Below are positions 52,432 through 63,532 of a stretch of DNA of 64,000 bases, piece by piece (the first letter of the stretch is position 1; every line of letters starts with the position of its first letter). Below the pieces are notes generated by a model that worked only from the letters and a program-made list of their open reading frames with translations, did not search any database and was not told the DNA's origin. Source of the DNA: Diphasiastrum complanatum (Eukaryota > Streptophyta > Lycopodiopsida > Lycopodiales > Lycopodiaceae); contig CM055107.1 in the NCBI GenBank assembly GCA_029204225.1, forward strand, positions 633,942-697,941, in the 5' to 3' direction. The position numbers and the translations under genes are program-made.

Positions 52432-53639
52432 TGTAGCGCAGGCATCCCAAAGGGAGCCGGGAACCACGACTTAGCTTCCCAGCCTTCAACTCTTGCCATC
52501 CAAACCCACTTGACATACAAGCAGCCAACTCGCCAACAATGATCAGACTTAACCAACTTGAAGTTCCGAAAACCAACATTGAGATCCAACCTGGCACCAT
52601 GCCAGATCGGGGGTCCCGATGTGGGTGACTTCCCTCCAAGCAAGCTGCTCGACATACATCAAACTTAACCAACTCGAAGCTTCGTTACAAACGAGTAACA
52701 TCCATTCCAAGCAAGCGGTCTGACTTACATAAGACTTAACCAACTGAAAGCTTCGTCACGAGCGCTGGAAGCCAACCTGGCACCACGCCAAACTGGACAG
52801 CCATAAACAGGTAACTTCCACCCAAGCAAGCCATCCAACTCAGCCGACAGGTTAGAGCCCATTCCCCAAGAGCTTAACCCATTCACGTTCATGCAAGAAA
52901 CACTCAGAACCACAAGCCGCGACAGATATGGAGACAACCGGTTCCTGGACCAAATGGACCCAACAGCATACCGCTGGCGCCACGGACCAAATGGTCCCGA
53001 CGGCATACCGCTGGCATCCCGGGATACGACCCTCAGCTATGTGCCAACTTAAAAATTTTGAAGCGGCCTTACAACTGGCGCTTTTACCGAACACTGAAAC
53101 CCAGAAGGTAATCAGAGTCAGTTTGAGGAAAATCCCACTTTATTGATAAATCTGAGAAGGTTACATTCAAGTGTGTGACCGACCCTAGTCTCCGGGGCGC
53201 TAACATGCCAAAGCGAGAGCCATGACAACATTCCAGCAAGGGAGGCTGAGACTTGGTTGGAGCTCGCCCTGAGTCGCAACCCGCACTCCCCTATAGTATT
53301 GGTGGGATTCGGCAACCCCCCCTCATACCAAGCACTCTACCCAGGCTGATAAAGCACGTTTTTCTCTCTCTAGGATTTTCTCTCTCTAGAAAGTCATTTT
53401 ATCTCTCTAGATTTTATTGATCCCCAGGCTTCCTTTAATCATGCCTAGATCGTGTGAGGTGATTGCACATCGATCTGAGCTCTCTGGACTTCGCTAGAAC
53501 CGATCAAAGATTTTCAGCCATAAGAACTTGGCGCCGGCTAGATTCTGGTCACAGTGGCGCCGGGAGCAGCAGGGGCGCTGCTGGCGCCAGGGACAATGCT
53601 GGCGCCGGAAGTAAAGCTTGTAAAGGTAGCTTTACAACA
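52432..53639 (-). repeat. 3' LTR of the nested element
   Basis: 1208 bp. Near-identical to 55959-57181 apart from small indels, for example an extra ~25 bp of GC-rich ggcgc repeats in the other copy. Confidence 0.95.
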
Positions 53640-55027
53640 TCCACCCCACCTTTATAAAATCTGATGTCCTCATCAGATGTCAGATTAAAATAAAGGTGTC
53701 TCCCAATTAAAATAACTGTACATTTAAGCTACTTGGCACTCAATTTACTAGCCACTTTTTATTAACATTGAAGCTGGCACACCACAAGTCGGAGGCTCAG
53801 CTCTTTGTACTGAAAAATTACTTAACTTTAAAATATCACTTTGTCTGGGAAAAGCGTAGGTTTTATATCGCTTTCGTAAAACCCAAGAACCTTATTAATT
53901 GGTGACAGAGGCCTTTCTGTGAAATGTTCGCCCATGTCGCTTCTAACTTCTGACATTGGAACTCCTTTGAGCTCCTGATTTGTCCTTGATGCACTTTGTG
54001 TTGAGCTCCCTGAGCTCCAGATTTAATCAATTTCGCACAGATATCAGGGCTCCCTGAGCCAAAGGATTTATCGTTTGATTGTCCACTTTATGGTCCACTC
54101 CGTGCCTTGTTGCTTCTGCACCTTGATTTCTCTCCTTGTCCCAGCCTGTTCTTGATACTTTTCATTTTTGGCTCTTTGAGGTAGGCAAAGTTTGAGTACT
54201 CCGCAATGCACCTCTCACTTAGCTTGAAGTAGCTGTCTTTGAATCAATCCAAATGTAACCATTGACCTCGTGGAGAGCCAAAGGGTTGCACCAGTTTGAT
54301 CCGCATACGAACTATCTCTTCGAGTTTGTTTGAAGCACCATGTCCGTCACGCAAAACTTGACTTTCACAATTCCATCACTGGTCAGTTGCCTCACAGTCA
54401 AAACAAGAAGTGGACATCGAGCTTGGCTTCAAGCAGCTCTCTTTGAATCAGACACATGCACCCAAAGTTTGCACTAGTCCGATCTCAACACGAACTGTCC
54501 CTTAGCGTCCGTTCGAAGTACCAAGTCTCTAATGCAAGACTCAACTTTCACAGTTCCTTCATTGATCAGCTGTCTTACACATAACACAAGCCAAGTACTC
54601 ATATGTTTCCTCATCATTGTTGGTCCAGAGAAAGCCTATAACAAACTTTTCATTCTGCAACAAAAACTTGTCAACTTATTAGGTCCAAAGTTTGCCAGTC
54701 TCCTCGTGTGAGTATGGCTAGGTCACCTTAAATTTGCCTCCGTTTTGATCAACTTTCATTCAAAATTTGTCCCAAGTGAGAGGTGTGTGTGGTAGTTCCC
54801 CTCTTGCTTATAATATCAGCTGACCGGACTTAGAGTAGAGTTCTTCGGACAAAAAGCCTTTCCAACACTTTGCTTCCCATCTGCTAGGATTATGGCTCGA
54901 TCCAACTTGTTGCCAATCTCTGAAGAGGTTCCTAGTCTTTTCCCTTTTGAGGAAAAACCCAACTGACATTGGATATCACCCATGCTCAGTGAGTTTCAGT
55001 TCCGAAGGTGGCTGTCCCAAAATGAAA

Positions 55028-55386
55028 ACCAACTGCTCCATAGAAGATCTCCCCTGAAATTGCCCTTTCCAACTTTTGACTTCCTACTTGCATCTGGTGG
55101 GCATTGTCGCAAATGAAACTAACCCAAGAAACACGCTAGCCATCCATCCTTTGCAAACATTGAGTCGTTTCGTTGCCGTTCACGTGCGAGTACTTGAACT
55201 ACAAATCCGTCCCACAGATTCTGTAGTCCTCTTTGTTTGATGGTATCAGCCTTCAAAAGAAAGATTCCTTCTCGAGCCATCAACTCCTTGTATCACAAGC
55301 AATCATGCAAACCGGGCAAAGCACGAGTACTAAGACTCACCACGAATACATACAAGCAAGACACTCAGGCAGGTTTACTAATAAGT
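55028..55386. repeat. Dispersed ~358-bp repeat, copy 2
   Basis: Direct copy of 10982-11339, in the interior of an unrelated LTR element. Confidence 0.9.
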
Positions 55387-55944
55387 AACAAAGACAAGGT
55401 CCCCTTTTGAGATGGTCCTGCCAACGGACCTTTGCCTGGCCGCGCCCATACAAATCAATCACATAGTCAGCCCACATAGGACACCCCTCCGACTATCTGT
55501 GCTTTCACCACTAAGCAACACATTGCCTCAGTCACGCCCCACCACTTTTTGGTCGATAGCCCTTATAACTAAACGATCGGCAGCTAACCACCCGTGCTTT
55601 ACACCCGAATTCGAGCAGCATCTCTGTATCAATGATTAACCCGTACAGTTCGAATATGTCGCCCCGCACCCCATAAGGCCCAGACCGTGCTTACACCAAC
55701 CTAATGGCAGCACACTGCCTCATCTGTCCTACGTGCAGACAGCGCCAGGCCTAAACCGCGAGAACTGACCGTGCTTACACCTCAAGGGCAGCACCTTGAC
55801 TCATCAAGTCCCCCGTTCTGTCGACCACCCCGACCGTGGACGCGCCCGTGCTTACACTGTGGGCAACACCTTGCACAACATTTGTCTTGATGAACCCCAA
55901 ACTGTGGCCATTTCCGTGAGATCCACATAGCTGACGGCCAGTCG

Positions 55945-55956
55945 GCTCTGATACCA
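55945..55956 (-). other. Primer-binding site (initiator Met tRNA)
   Basis: The plus strand gctctgatacca gives TGGTATCAGAGC on the minus strand. Confidence 0.92.
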
Positions 55957-55958
55957 CA

Positions 55959-57181
55959 TGTAGCGCAGGCATCCCAAAGGGAGCCGGGAACCACGACTTA
56001 GCTTCCCAGCCTTCAACTCTTGCCATCCAAACCCACTTGATATACAAGCAGCCAACTCGCCAACAACGATCAGAGTTAACCAGCTTGAAGTTCCGAAAAC
56101 CAACATTGAGATCCAACTTGGCAGCATGCCAGATCGGGGGTCCCGATGTGGGTGACTTCCCTCCAAGCAAGCCGTCCGACATACATCAAACTTAACCAAC
56201 TCGAAGCTTCGTTACAAACGAGTAACATCCATTCCAGGCAAGCGGTCTGACTTACATCAAACTTAACCAACTGAAAGCTTCGTCACGAGCGCTGGAAGCC
56301 AACCTGGCGCCACACCAGACTGGACAGCCATAAACAGGTAACTTCCACCCAAGCAAGCCATCCAACTCAGCCGACAGGTTAGAGCCCGTTCCCCAAGAGC
56401 TTAACCCATTCACGTTCATGCAAGAAACACTCAGAATCACAAGCCGCAACAGATATGGAGACAACCAATTCCTGGACCAAATGGTCCCGACAGCATACCG
56501 CTGGCGCCACGGACCGAATGGTCCCGACGGCATACTGCTGGCGTCCCGGGATACGACCCTCAGCTATGTGCCAACTTAAAAATTTTGAAGCGGCCTTACA
56601 ACTGGCGCTTTTACCGAACACTGAAACTCAGAAGGTAATCAAAGTCAGTTTGAGGAAAATCCCACTTTATTGATAAATCTGAGAAGGTTACATTTCAAGT
56701 GTGTGACCGACCCTAGTTTCCGGGGCGCTAGCATGCCAAGGCGAGAGCCATGACAACATTCTAGCAAGGGAGGCTGAGACTTGGTTGGAGCTCGCCCTGA
56801 GTCGCAACTCGCACTCCCCTATAATATTGGTGGGATTCGACACCCCCCCTCATACCAAGCACTCTATCCAGGCTGGTAAAGCACGTTTTTCTCTCTCTAT
56901 GATTTTCTCTCTCTAAAATTTATTGATCCCCATGCTTTCTTTAATCATGCCTAGATCGTGTGAGGTGATTGCACATCGATCTGAGCTCTCTCGACTTCGC
57001 TAGAACCGATCAAAGATTTTCAACCATAGGAACTTGGGGCCGGCTGGATTCTGATCACAGTGGCACTGGGAGCGGCGCCGACGCCGTTAGCGCCGGGAAC
57101 AGTAGGGGCGCTACTGGCGCTAGGGACAATGCTGGCTCCAGTGGCGCCGGATGTAAAGCTTGTAAAGGTAGCTTTACAACA
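55959..57181 (-). repeat. 5' LTR of the nested element
   Basis: 1223 bp, two bases from the primer-binding site. Includes a GC-rich tract of ggcgcc/ggcgct words at about 57040-57150. Confidence 0.95.
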
Positions 57182-57186
57182 GATGC

Positions 57187-57808
57187 ACTGCTCATGAGAT
57201 TTCAAACGAAATCAAAAAGTCAAATAATGATGCTGGAATATCAACTGACAAATCTATAGTAGGATGGGAAAGACCTCACTTGTTTTGTAAGGAAGATGAA
57301 GGATCTATTTCTATCACTACATAACTCTGGAGCAGAGAATGCAGTGTCAGCTGAGAAGCATATCACTTATCTGTTGAGAGCCTTACCCAGATCTTTCCAG
57401 ACAACCAGAACCCTGCTTACGAAAGATCCTACAATGACCCTCAAAATGGCAATTGTCGAAATTCGAGAGGAAGTCGAGGCCAGAGAACGCCTTGATCACA
57501 AGGATGGTTCTGACCAAGCTCTCTATGACAATAGAGAAAAATCGAAAAAATAATTTAAGCCTAAGAGAGAGTCAAATCGAAGACATGATCATGATCAGCA
57601 AACAGAGGGGACCAGCAAAGGCAACTAGAAGAGCAAAGAGAGGTCGAAACAACAAGATGGAGAAAAGAAGACTTGCGTGAGATGCAAAAGATATGGGCAC
57701 ACAGTTGATACATGCTGGCTCAATCCAAAAATTGAGTGTATCCACTGCCACAAGAAGGGTCATGCAGCCTTGGATTGTCGCCTGAACCTGAGGAACAAAT
57801 CAGCATAG
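57187..57808 (+). pseudogene. copia gag, second part, with two zinc knuckles
   Basis: Resumes in frame as ALLMRFQTKSKSQIMMLEYQ, then after stops KHITYLLRALPRSFQTTRTL and an Arg/Lys-rich linker. At 57674-57779 two complete CCHC knuckles follow each other: CVRCKRYGHTVDTC and CIHCHKKGHAALDC, both with CX2CX4HX4C spacing. These bind element RNA in the particle. A frameshift near 57550 separates the halves. Confidence 0.85.
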
Positions 57809-57944
57809 AACAGACAAGAAGACAGCAACAGTTCATTCTATGTCGAGGAGTCTGAGAGCTCAAAAATGGGCGAAGAGAGATCGAACAGAAATTGTTCGAC
57901 TGCCTATATTTGTGAAGATGTGTGTGTAGCGTCAACATCTAACA

Positions 57945-58020
57945 CACATGAGGTGATCCTAGATTCAGGAACGACCTCACACTTTGTGACATCAAGACAA
58001 ATCATGTCTGATTTCAGGTA
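57945..58020 (+). pseudogene. copia protease motif
   Basis: VILDSGTTSHFVTS contains the DSG active site of copia aspartic proteases. Confidence 0.8.
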
Positions 58021-58049
58021 GAGACAGACGGCTCGAAGACATTCTGTTC

Positions 58050-58910
58050 GTGTTTACACTACAACAGGACCTGCTGTCTGTGACAAGAATAGCTGATGCA
58101 GGGACGCGTGTGACATTTTCTAACGAAGCATGCAATGTGGTTGATGCCAGTACCAGTACCTTGATCACTCAAGGCAGAAGGAAAGGTAATCTATATCACC
58201 TAAAGGTATGCTTACCTGCAGATCATATGCATCAGACTCATGATGATTTGCCAGACACTTTGTGGCACAGAAGACAATGCCACATGAACTCAATGACACT
58301 TTACCAAGCAAGCCATCATGGAGCAATAATAGGGGTCAGCATCTCAAATGCAACCAGTTCGACCACCTGTGATGCATGTTTGAAGGGTAAGATGTCACAC
58401 ACTCCATTTGTCAAAGACTCCTACAGAACAACCAAGATTTTGGAGTTAGTGCATTCTGACATATGTGGGCCTTTCAATGTGATCTCAGTAGGAGGTTCAA
58501 AATATTACATAACCTTTATTGATTATAGTAAATTTGCTAGAGTGTATTTTATTTAGAATAAATTTGAAGCATTTGATAAACTCACAGAGTATGTGAATTG
58601 GGCTGAGAGATGCACGGGCAACAAAGTAAAGCAGATCAAGACAGATCGAGGTGGCGAATACATCTCAAATCGCTTCACTGACTTTTGCAATGATCATGAC
58701 ATCATTCACAAAAGGACTGCAGCCTACACACCGCAGCACAACGATGTTGCAGAGAGGAAGAATAGGACCCTGATGGAAGCTATCTGATGCATGATGGCCT
58801 ACTTGAAGGCTCCAAGAGTATTGTGGGCCGAAGCAGTAGCTACAACTGCATACATCCAGAACATGACATGTAAGTTTGGTGTCCCTCACATGGGGTAGAA
58901 AGCCCAACCT
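58050..58910 (+). pseudogene. copia integrase
   Basis: The GAG-pre-integrase segment includes DLLSVTRIADAGTRVTF and DTLWHRRQCHMN; C..C follows at TCDACLKGKMSH. The core has HSDICGPFNVIS (first Asp), IKTDRGGEYIS (second Asp) and NDVAERKNRTLMEA (Glu), so the DDE triad is intact. In-frame stops at about 58554 and 58785 inactivate it. Confidence 0.88.
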
Positions 58911-59419
58911 ATCTCACATCAGATTCTTTGGTTGTGCAGCTTATGCACATATTCTTGATAAGCTTCAAAAGAAGCTTGATGAGAAAGCTGAATAGGGATT
59001 TCTGGTAGGTTATGACAACAATTTGTCATACTACAGAATCTACATGCTAGTGGTGAGAGATGTCAGATTTGATGAGAGCAGGACGATGGCCAATGATGAT
59101 CCTGTCAGCTATGAGGTTCTGGAGAGACAATACTATGATTTGCCACCAGTGACAGAGGGAGCAAAAGACGAACACAAAAACGAAGATTTTCGAGTCGCTT
59201 CAGATTTGAGTGACGAATCAAAAGACGAAAGATTTGAGAGATAGCCTACTGCTATAGTTCCTGTAAACCAGGATGGTTCCGAACCTAGCAGAGCAGACAA
59301 AGGCAAAGACATTCCTGTCCCAAGAGAATCTCCTAGAAGGTCGACAAGACCACGAAGAGCACCAACAAGATACGTGCCAAACATCTCTGCTTCTACATCA
59401 GAAAAGTTCTATGGATTCA

Positions 59420-60071
59420 ATGGTGAACTACAAACTTTCAAAAAAGCGATTGAATGTCCAGAGAAGGACAAATGGATCCAAGCCATGAACGAAGAGATGG
59501 AATCCATGAGGAAGAACCAGGTATGGACGTTGTAGCCATTACCACATAAGCGCAAGATTGTCAAATGCAAATGGATTTTCAAGCTCAAGTATGGACCGGA
59601 TGGGAATGTTTGAAATACAAGGCAAGACTGGTAGCGAAGGGATTTTCTCAGAGATATGGTATTGACTTCTCTAAAACCTTCTCTTCTGTCATCAAACATT
59701 CGTCCCTACATCTGTTATTTGCATATGCAGTTGCTTATGACCTCATGATCCACATTGTGGACGAGAAGACAACCTTCTTGCATGGTGAGTTAGGGGAGGA
59801 GGTCTACATGGATCAACCCCTAGGATATGTCTCAAATTCACTTACTGATTATGCATGCAGAATGCATAGAAGTATCTACGGCTTGAAACAGTCAGATCGA
59901 CAATGGTACAAAAAGAAAGATCAAGCCCTGAAATCATTAGGATTCAAGCCACTGATGGCTGATTCCAATGTGTATGTCAGAGTTACAGATGGGCAGATCA
60001 TTATTGTGGCTGTATATGTGGACGACACTCTGATACTCTGTAGGAGTGTGAAGAAACGATCACATAAGTAA
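59420..60071 (+). pseudogene. copia reverse transcriptase, truncated
   Basis: NEEMESMRKNQVW starts the domain, a frameshift follows near 59560, then KARLVAKGFSQRYGIDFSKT, IHIVDEKTTFLHGELGEEVY, SIYGLKQSDRQWYKK and VAVYVDDTLIL with the YVDD box. The first catalytic region has D to V/E changes (VDEKT for the usual MDVKT). It ends just after YVDD. Confidence 0.9.
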
Positions 60072-62090
60072 GCTTGTGAGATCTTGGAGATCGTCATATA
60101 TTAGGTAGAAATGTAGCTTTATTTTAGCGATCATCCCAAGTATTAGAAAATGTTGTGACTAAACCTAAGGTTGTTCATTGCACGTCTTCTAAAAATTTTA
60201 TAGTTAGACTTCCTTCATATCTTGTAGATCAAATGGTTGAAAATTTTATCCAATGGTCATCTAGCCATGTAAATAGGAAACTGGAAGGTCTTGGTTATCT
60301 GATTATTCTTATTAAGCTTTATGATTAGCACAAAAAATTGATTTTAAATCGAATAGCAAGATCTAGTACAAAATTTAATGGCTTAACCACAATCTAGCAT
60401 GCTAAGAATCAGAGAATGATAGCTTTGATTTCAAGAGAGCAAAAGTACAAGAATTTAGTGTATGAGCATAAGCCTCAACACAAGCTAGAGAGAGAAAGAG
60501 AGAGAGATATTCAAGCAAATATTGGTGTAGATCCAAAATGGCATGGAATAGCTTCAGAGCTTGGTCCTTCATCAAATATTATGAGAATAGCTACACATAT
60601 TTATGGAGTTTGATAGAAATCACGGTTGTTTAGATTACATAGCCAAACATTAATAAAACGCCAAAAGAATAATTTGTCGCAAATAGCTAGACAAATTATT
60701 TGTCGCGAATGATTCACGAAGAGCTCGACTGATAATTAGTCATGAAAGGCAAGACTAAATATTAGTCGTCAACAACTAGACTAATAATAACTCGCTAAAA
60801 ACAGATTACCAGATTGAGCAACAGGAAAGTCAGACAGAATGAAAATAAGCATGGCAATATTGACACAAATATAAACGTAGAACAAAAGAGTTGTTATCAG
60901 ATTAAGTATAGCAAAATATACATGTCAATAATGTGGTAGAGCACAAGACAATAGTGGAGAAACTGCGTGCTCTACAAAGCTAATTCAATCTGTAAAAGGA
61001 ATGAACCTATTACTGACAATAAAGAATCAATGCACAAGGCATCTACTTCATCTATCTTTGATAAGCTTCTGATGCTATATCTTACACACACACTTGTTCT
61101 TAATCTCTATCAATATGAATATGCAAATGGTATTCAATATATATATACAATGTTACAGGTGTGGAAGATCACATTCCTCACTCAAAAAATGTGGTGGAGG
61201 TAGAGTTTCTAGTCTGCCATTCAAACCATTTTTGCATGGTATGTAAAGAGAATCTTAAAAAAAAATGCTAGAATCCAAAAGTGACTTTAAAGGGTGATGC
61301 TTATACTGGAGTAAACCGATATCAGAATGAATGATGTTTATGATGCTTGCAAGAGATTGTATTGGTTGCCATTCGCTTATGCTTGATGGATACAAATCTA
61401 CAAAAGACAATATAACATTTTAACACAAATATCACAATAATGAATGTGGATAATTAACATAGAAAGACCAGCATAAGTTGCATCACATACAATTGCATTT
61501 GAGTTGATCTATGGGATTGACATCCACCACCATAACTTCATTGTGCATATATACACATGTTGAATCAAGACTTCTAAAATGGATTGACCTCCTTTTGAAA
61601 CTTTGAACTCTAAGATTTTTCCTTTCCAGAAAAATTTGTAATCCATATTTGATTTCTTTCTTTTGCGGAATGCACCTTTTGATGAGGGATGCATCACAAC
61701 TCATTGAAACTTCCTATATGTGCATGGTATCCATAATTCTTCAAAATCCCTTCCATTATAGATAATAACCAAATTAATCACAATATGTGGTCTTTGATTG
61801 CAAGTGGCCATTGCACATGCATAACAGTGCAAGATACAAAAGGATTGATAATGTACATTGAAAATAAACTCTCTTTAAACCATTTTTTTTTTTATTACTT
61901 GGGTAGTCTTTTGCCGACAGACAACAATATATTATCCAATCACATGTCTAGACTCTGCCTGGCGGAAAATTCCAAAAAGAATTGTTCAGCAAACACCGTT
62001 ATGGTCCTACACATGTAAAAATATTATTGGGACATGTGGACATGGAATAGTTGAAAAGCCAAAAAAAGCATCTTAACAAAGGGCCCTTAT
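60072..62090. other. Unassigned AT-rich DNA with a palindromic motif array
   Basis: No gene recognised. At 60680-60790 short palindromic words (aattatttgtcgcgaat, gactgataattagtc, gactaaatattagtc) recur in series. Otherwise featureless. Confidence 0.5.
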
Positions 62091-62346
62091 AGCGCTTGGG
62101 CCTCCCATAATGAGCCTGTATGAGGATTTTCAAGTGAAATTCTTATCAGATTGTGTTGTTGCAGCTGTTCATGCCAAGAGGGTGACTATTATGCCCAAGG
62201 ATTCCACGATTGTATTAAGGCTACAAGACACATATGACAAGTTTGTTGAGTGCTTCCAACCAGCTCCGTCCTCTTCTCCAAAACCGACGGTCGAAAAGAA
62301 AAAGCGGAAGCAACCCCAACCAATCCGACTTATATTGCAGGTGTAG
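62086..62346 (+). pseudogene. Histone H3-like C-terminal fragment
   Basis: An ATG at 62110 opens 78 codons; related sequence begins slightly earlier, at RALIAL (about 62086). The core AAVHAKRVTIMPKD matches the end of the histone-fold of H3 (CAIHAKRVTIMPKD), and flanking residues align without gaps (FQVKFLSDCV against the YLVGLFEDTN region, then STIVLRL against IQLARRI). After this the frame adds a non-histone tail with a KKKRKQPQP basic cluster. The N-terminal tail and first helices of H3 are not seen upstream and a TAA lies four codons before the homology, so this is a captured or decayed fragment rather than a complete histone. Confidence 0.65.
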
Positions 62347-62433
62347 AGTGGGCATGTCTCAAAGAGGAGGAGGTCTCTTGTCACTCCTCAAAAATCCAAG
62401 GAATTTTCATAGACGTCTCCATTCAAGGATATC

Positions 62434-62667
62434 TTGAGAGCAATCTCCTCTTCTTCTAAATCTCCTAGCTCTCCTAAATCTCCTTCCAAATCTTCTTCTC
62501 CTTCTCCTCCTATATCTCTTCTTTCTCCTCCTAAAGCTTTTTCTCATCCTACTTCTCCTCCTAAATCTCCTAGGTCTCCTCCTAAAGCTTCTTCTCAGTC
62601 TCCTCATAAAACTCCTCCTACATCTCCCCCTATTACGTCCCCCCTCCATCGTCAAGAGCAAAGTTAG
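62434..62667 (+). CDS. Ser/Pro/Lys-rich low-complexity ORF
   Basis: About 77 codons in the same frame number as the H3-like fragment, 88 bp after its stop. The product is built from SP, SPK and PPKSP words (SPKSPSKSSSPSPP, SPPKSPRSPPK), similar to DNA-binding SPKK tails or linker-like disordered regions. The first codon is TTG, so a true start is not visible. Degenerate ctcctaaa tandem units underlie it. It may be a tail formerly joined to the H3-like frame, or simple-sequence expansion. Confidence 0.35.
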   Translation: MRAISSSSKSPSSPKSPSKSSSPSPPISLLSPPKAFSHPTSPPKSPRSPPKASSQSPHKTPPTSPPITSPLHRQEQS

Positions 62668-63294
62668 GCCAATTTGTAAAGTCAAAGGTCGACTCATTTT
62701 ATGATAACTATTCGTTTTTGGGTTATTTTGTATCACTTCCTACAACCCCTGGACTTACATTTGTAGATTCTCCAAAATATGTACAGTATGACCGATTACT
62801 TTCTACACATCTTAAATCTCTAGGTTCACTTTACAATTTTCAGATGCCATGTAGCAAATTAATGATCCCTCTAGCAAATTAGATACATGTGAATTAGAAA
62901 ATAAGGATAACATGTAAGGAGACAATGTAGGAGCGGGGGCGATTCAATATTGGCTGGAGGTTTTTCAAACTCCAACTTGTGTAGATGTCGCATTGTTTCC
63001 CTAGACATTTTATGAGTGCTTTCCACTTCCTTGATTTTGACACCTTGCACTCTGCGATGATAAAAAACATTGTTGGAGGGTTTGCGGATAGCGAGGCAAC
63101 CCTAACCATAGTTAATAAGTGAGAGGGATTTGGCACCCTACGTGTGTAAGTCCAACCCGATGATCACATAGTAAATTGATTAGTTAAAAGTCAATAAAAG
63201 TACTTTAGGCCTTTTTGTGGGACTTTTAATATCACAGGGCCTAATAGTCAAGTTAGTGAATAAAAAGGGTTCCCGCCAATTCTCAAACTAAAAT

Positions 63295-63310
63295 CCACTA
63301 TATATAGTGG
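63295..63310. promoter_or_regulatory. 16-bp perfect palindrome with TATA core
   Basis: ccactatatatagtgg reads identically on both strands; in an LTR context it could be a TATA box. Confidence 0.5.
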
Positions 63311-63450
63311 TAAATTTGAATCATTTGTACATATTCTCTTGGATATGGAATGTCCTTGCTCTCCATCTTTCCTCCTCTAACTCTCATGCTTTTTTTGTAT
63401 TTACTAATTGTTGGATTTGATGCTTATTGTGATCGATCATTCTTATGCGT

Positions 63451-63453
<3 letters not shown>

Positions 63454-63520
<67 letters not shown>

Positions 63521-63532
63521 GGGGGGGGGGGG
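63454..63532. repeat. (GA)n followed by poly-G
   Basis: About 28 GA units, then 22-23 consecutive G. The homopolymer length may be inaccurate. Confidence 0.95.

Larger units (their letters stand above)
53640..55958. other. Interior of the nested element, non-coding
   Basis: No open frame with a recognisable domain. Around 54220-54590 two blocks about 180 bp apart share phrases such as ctctttgaatca, ctttcacaattcc and cgaact-tc, an old tandem duplication. Followed by the 358-bp dispersed repeat. Confidence 0.7.
52432..57181 (-). mobile_element. Nested non-autonomous LTR element with 1.2-kb LTRs
   Basis: LTRs at 52432-53639 and 55959-57181; minus-strand ends TGTTGTAAAG...GCGCTACA. Target duplication GATGT/GATGC (one mutation). 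Primer-binding site at 55945-55956 and a polypurine tract AAAGGTGGGGTGGA beside the left LTR fix the orientation as minus. The 2.3-kb interior has no gag or pol. It contains the 358-bp dispersed repeat (55028-55386) and a degenerate internal duplication (about 54220-54590). It sits in the gag of the copia element. Confidence 0.95.
51760..60071 (+). mobile_element. Ty1/copia retrotransposon, interrupted by a nested LTR element
   Basis: On the plus strand: LTR end at 52040, primer-binding site at 52042, gag (52151-52431 and 57187-57808), protease (about 57950), integrase (58050-58910) and RT (59420-60071). Integrase before RT is the copia order. The gag is split by a minus-strand LTR element with target duplication at 52427-52431 and 57182-57186. 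Sequence after the YVDD box is lost, so RNase H and the 3' LTR are missing. Several stops and frameshifts mark it as dead. Confidence 0.88.

Noticed and set aside
62407-62736. Arginine-rich basic protein on the minus strand
   Set aside because: It is the antisense of the Ser/Pro-rich plus-strand frame and has no independent support.
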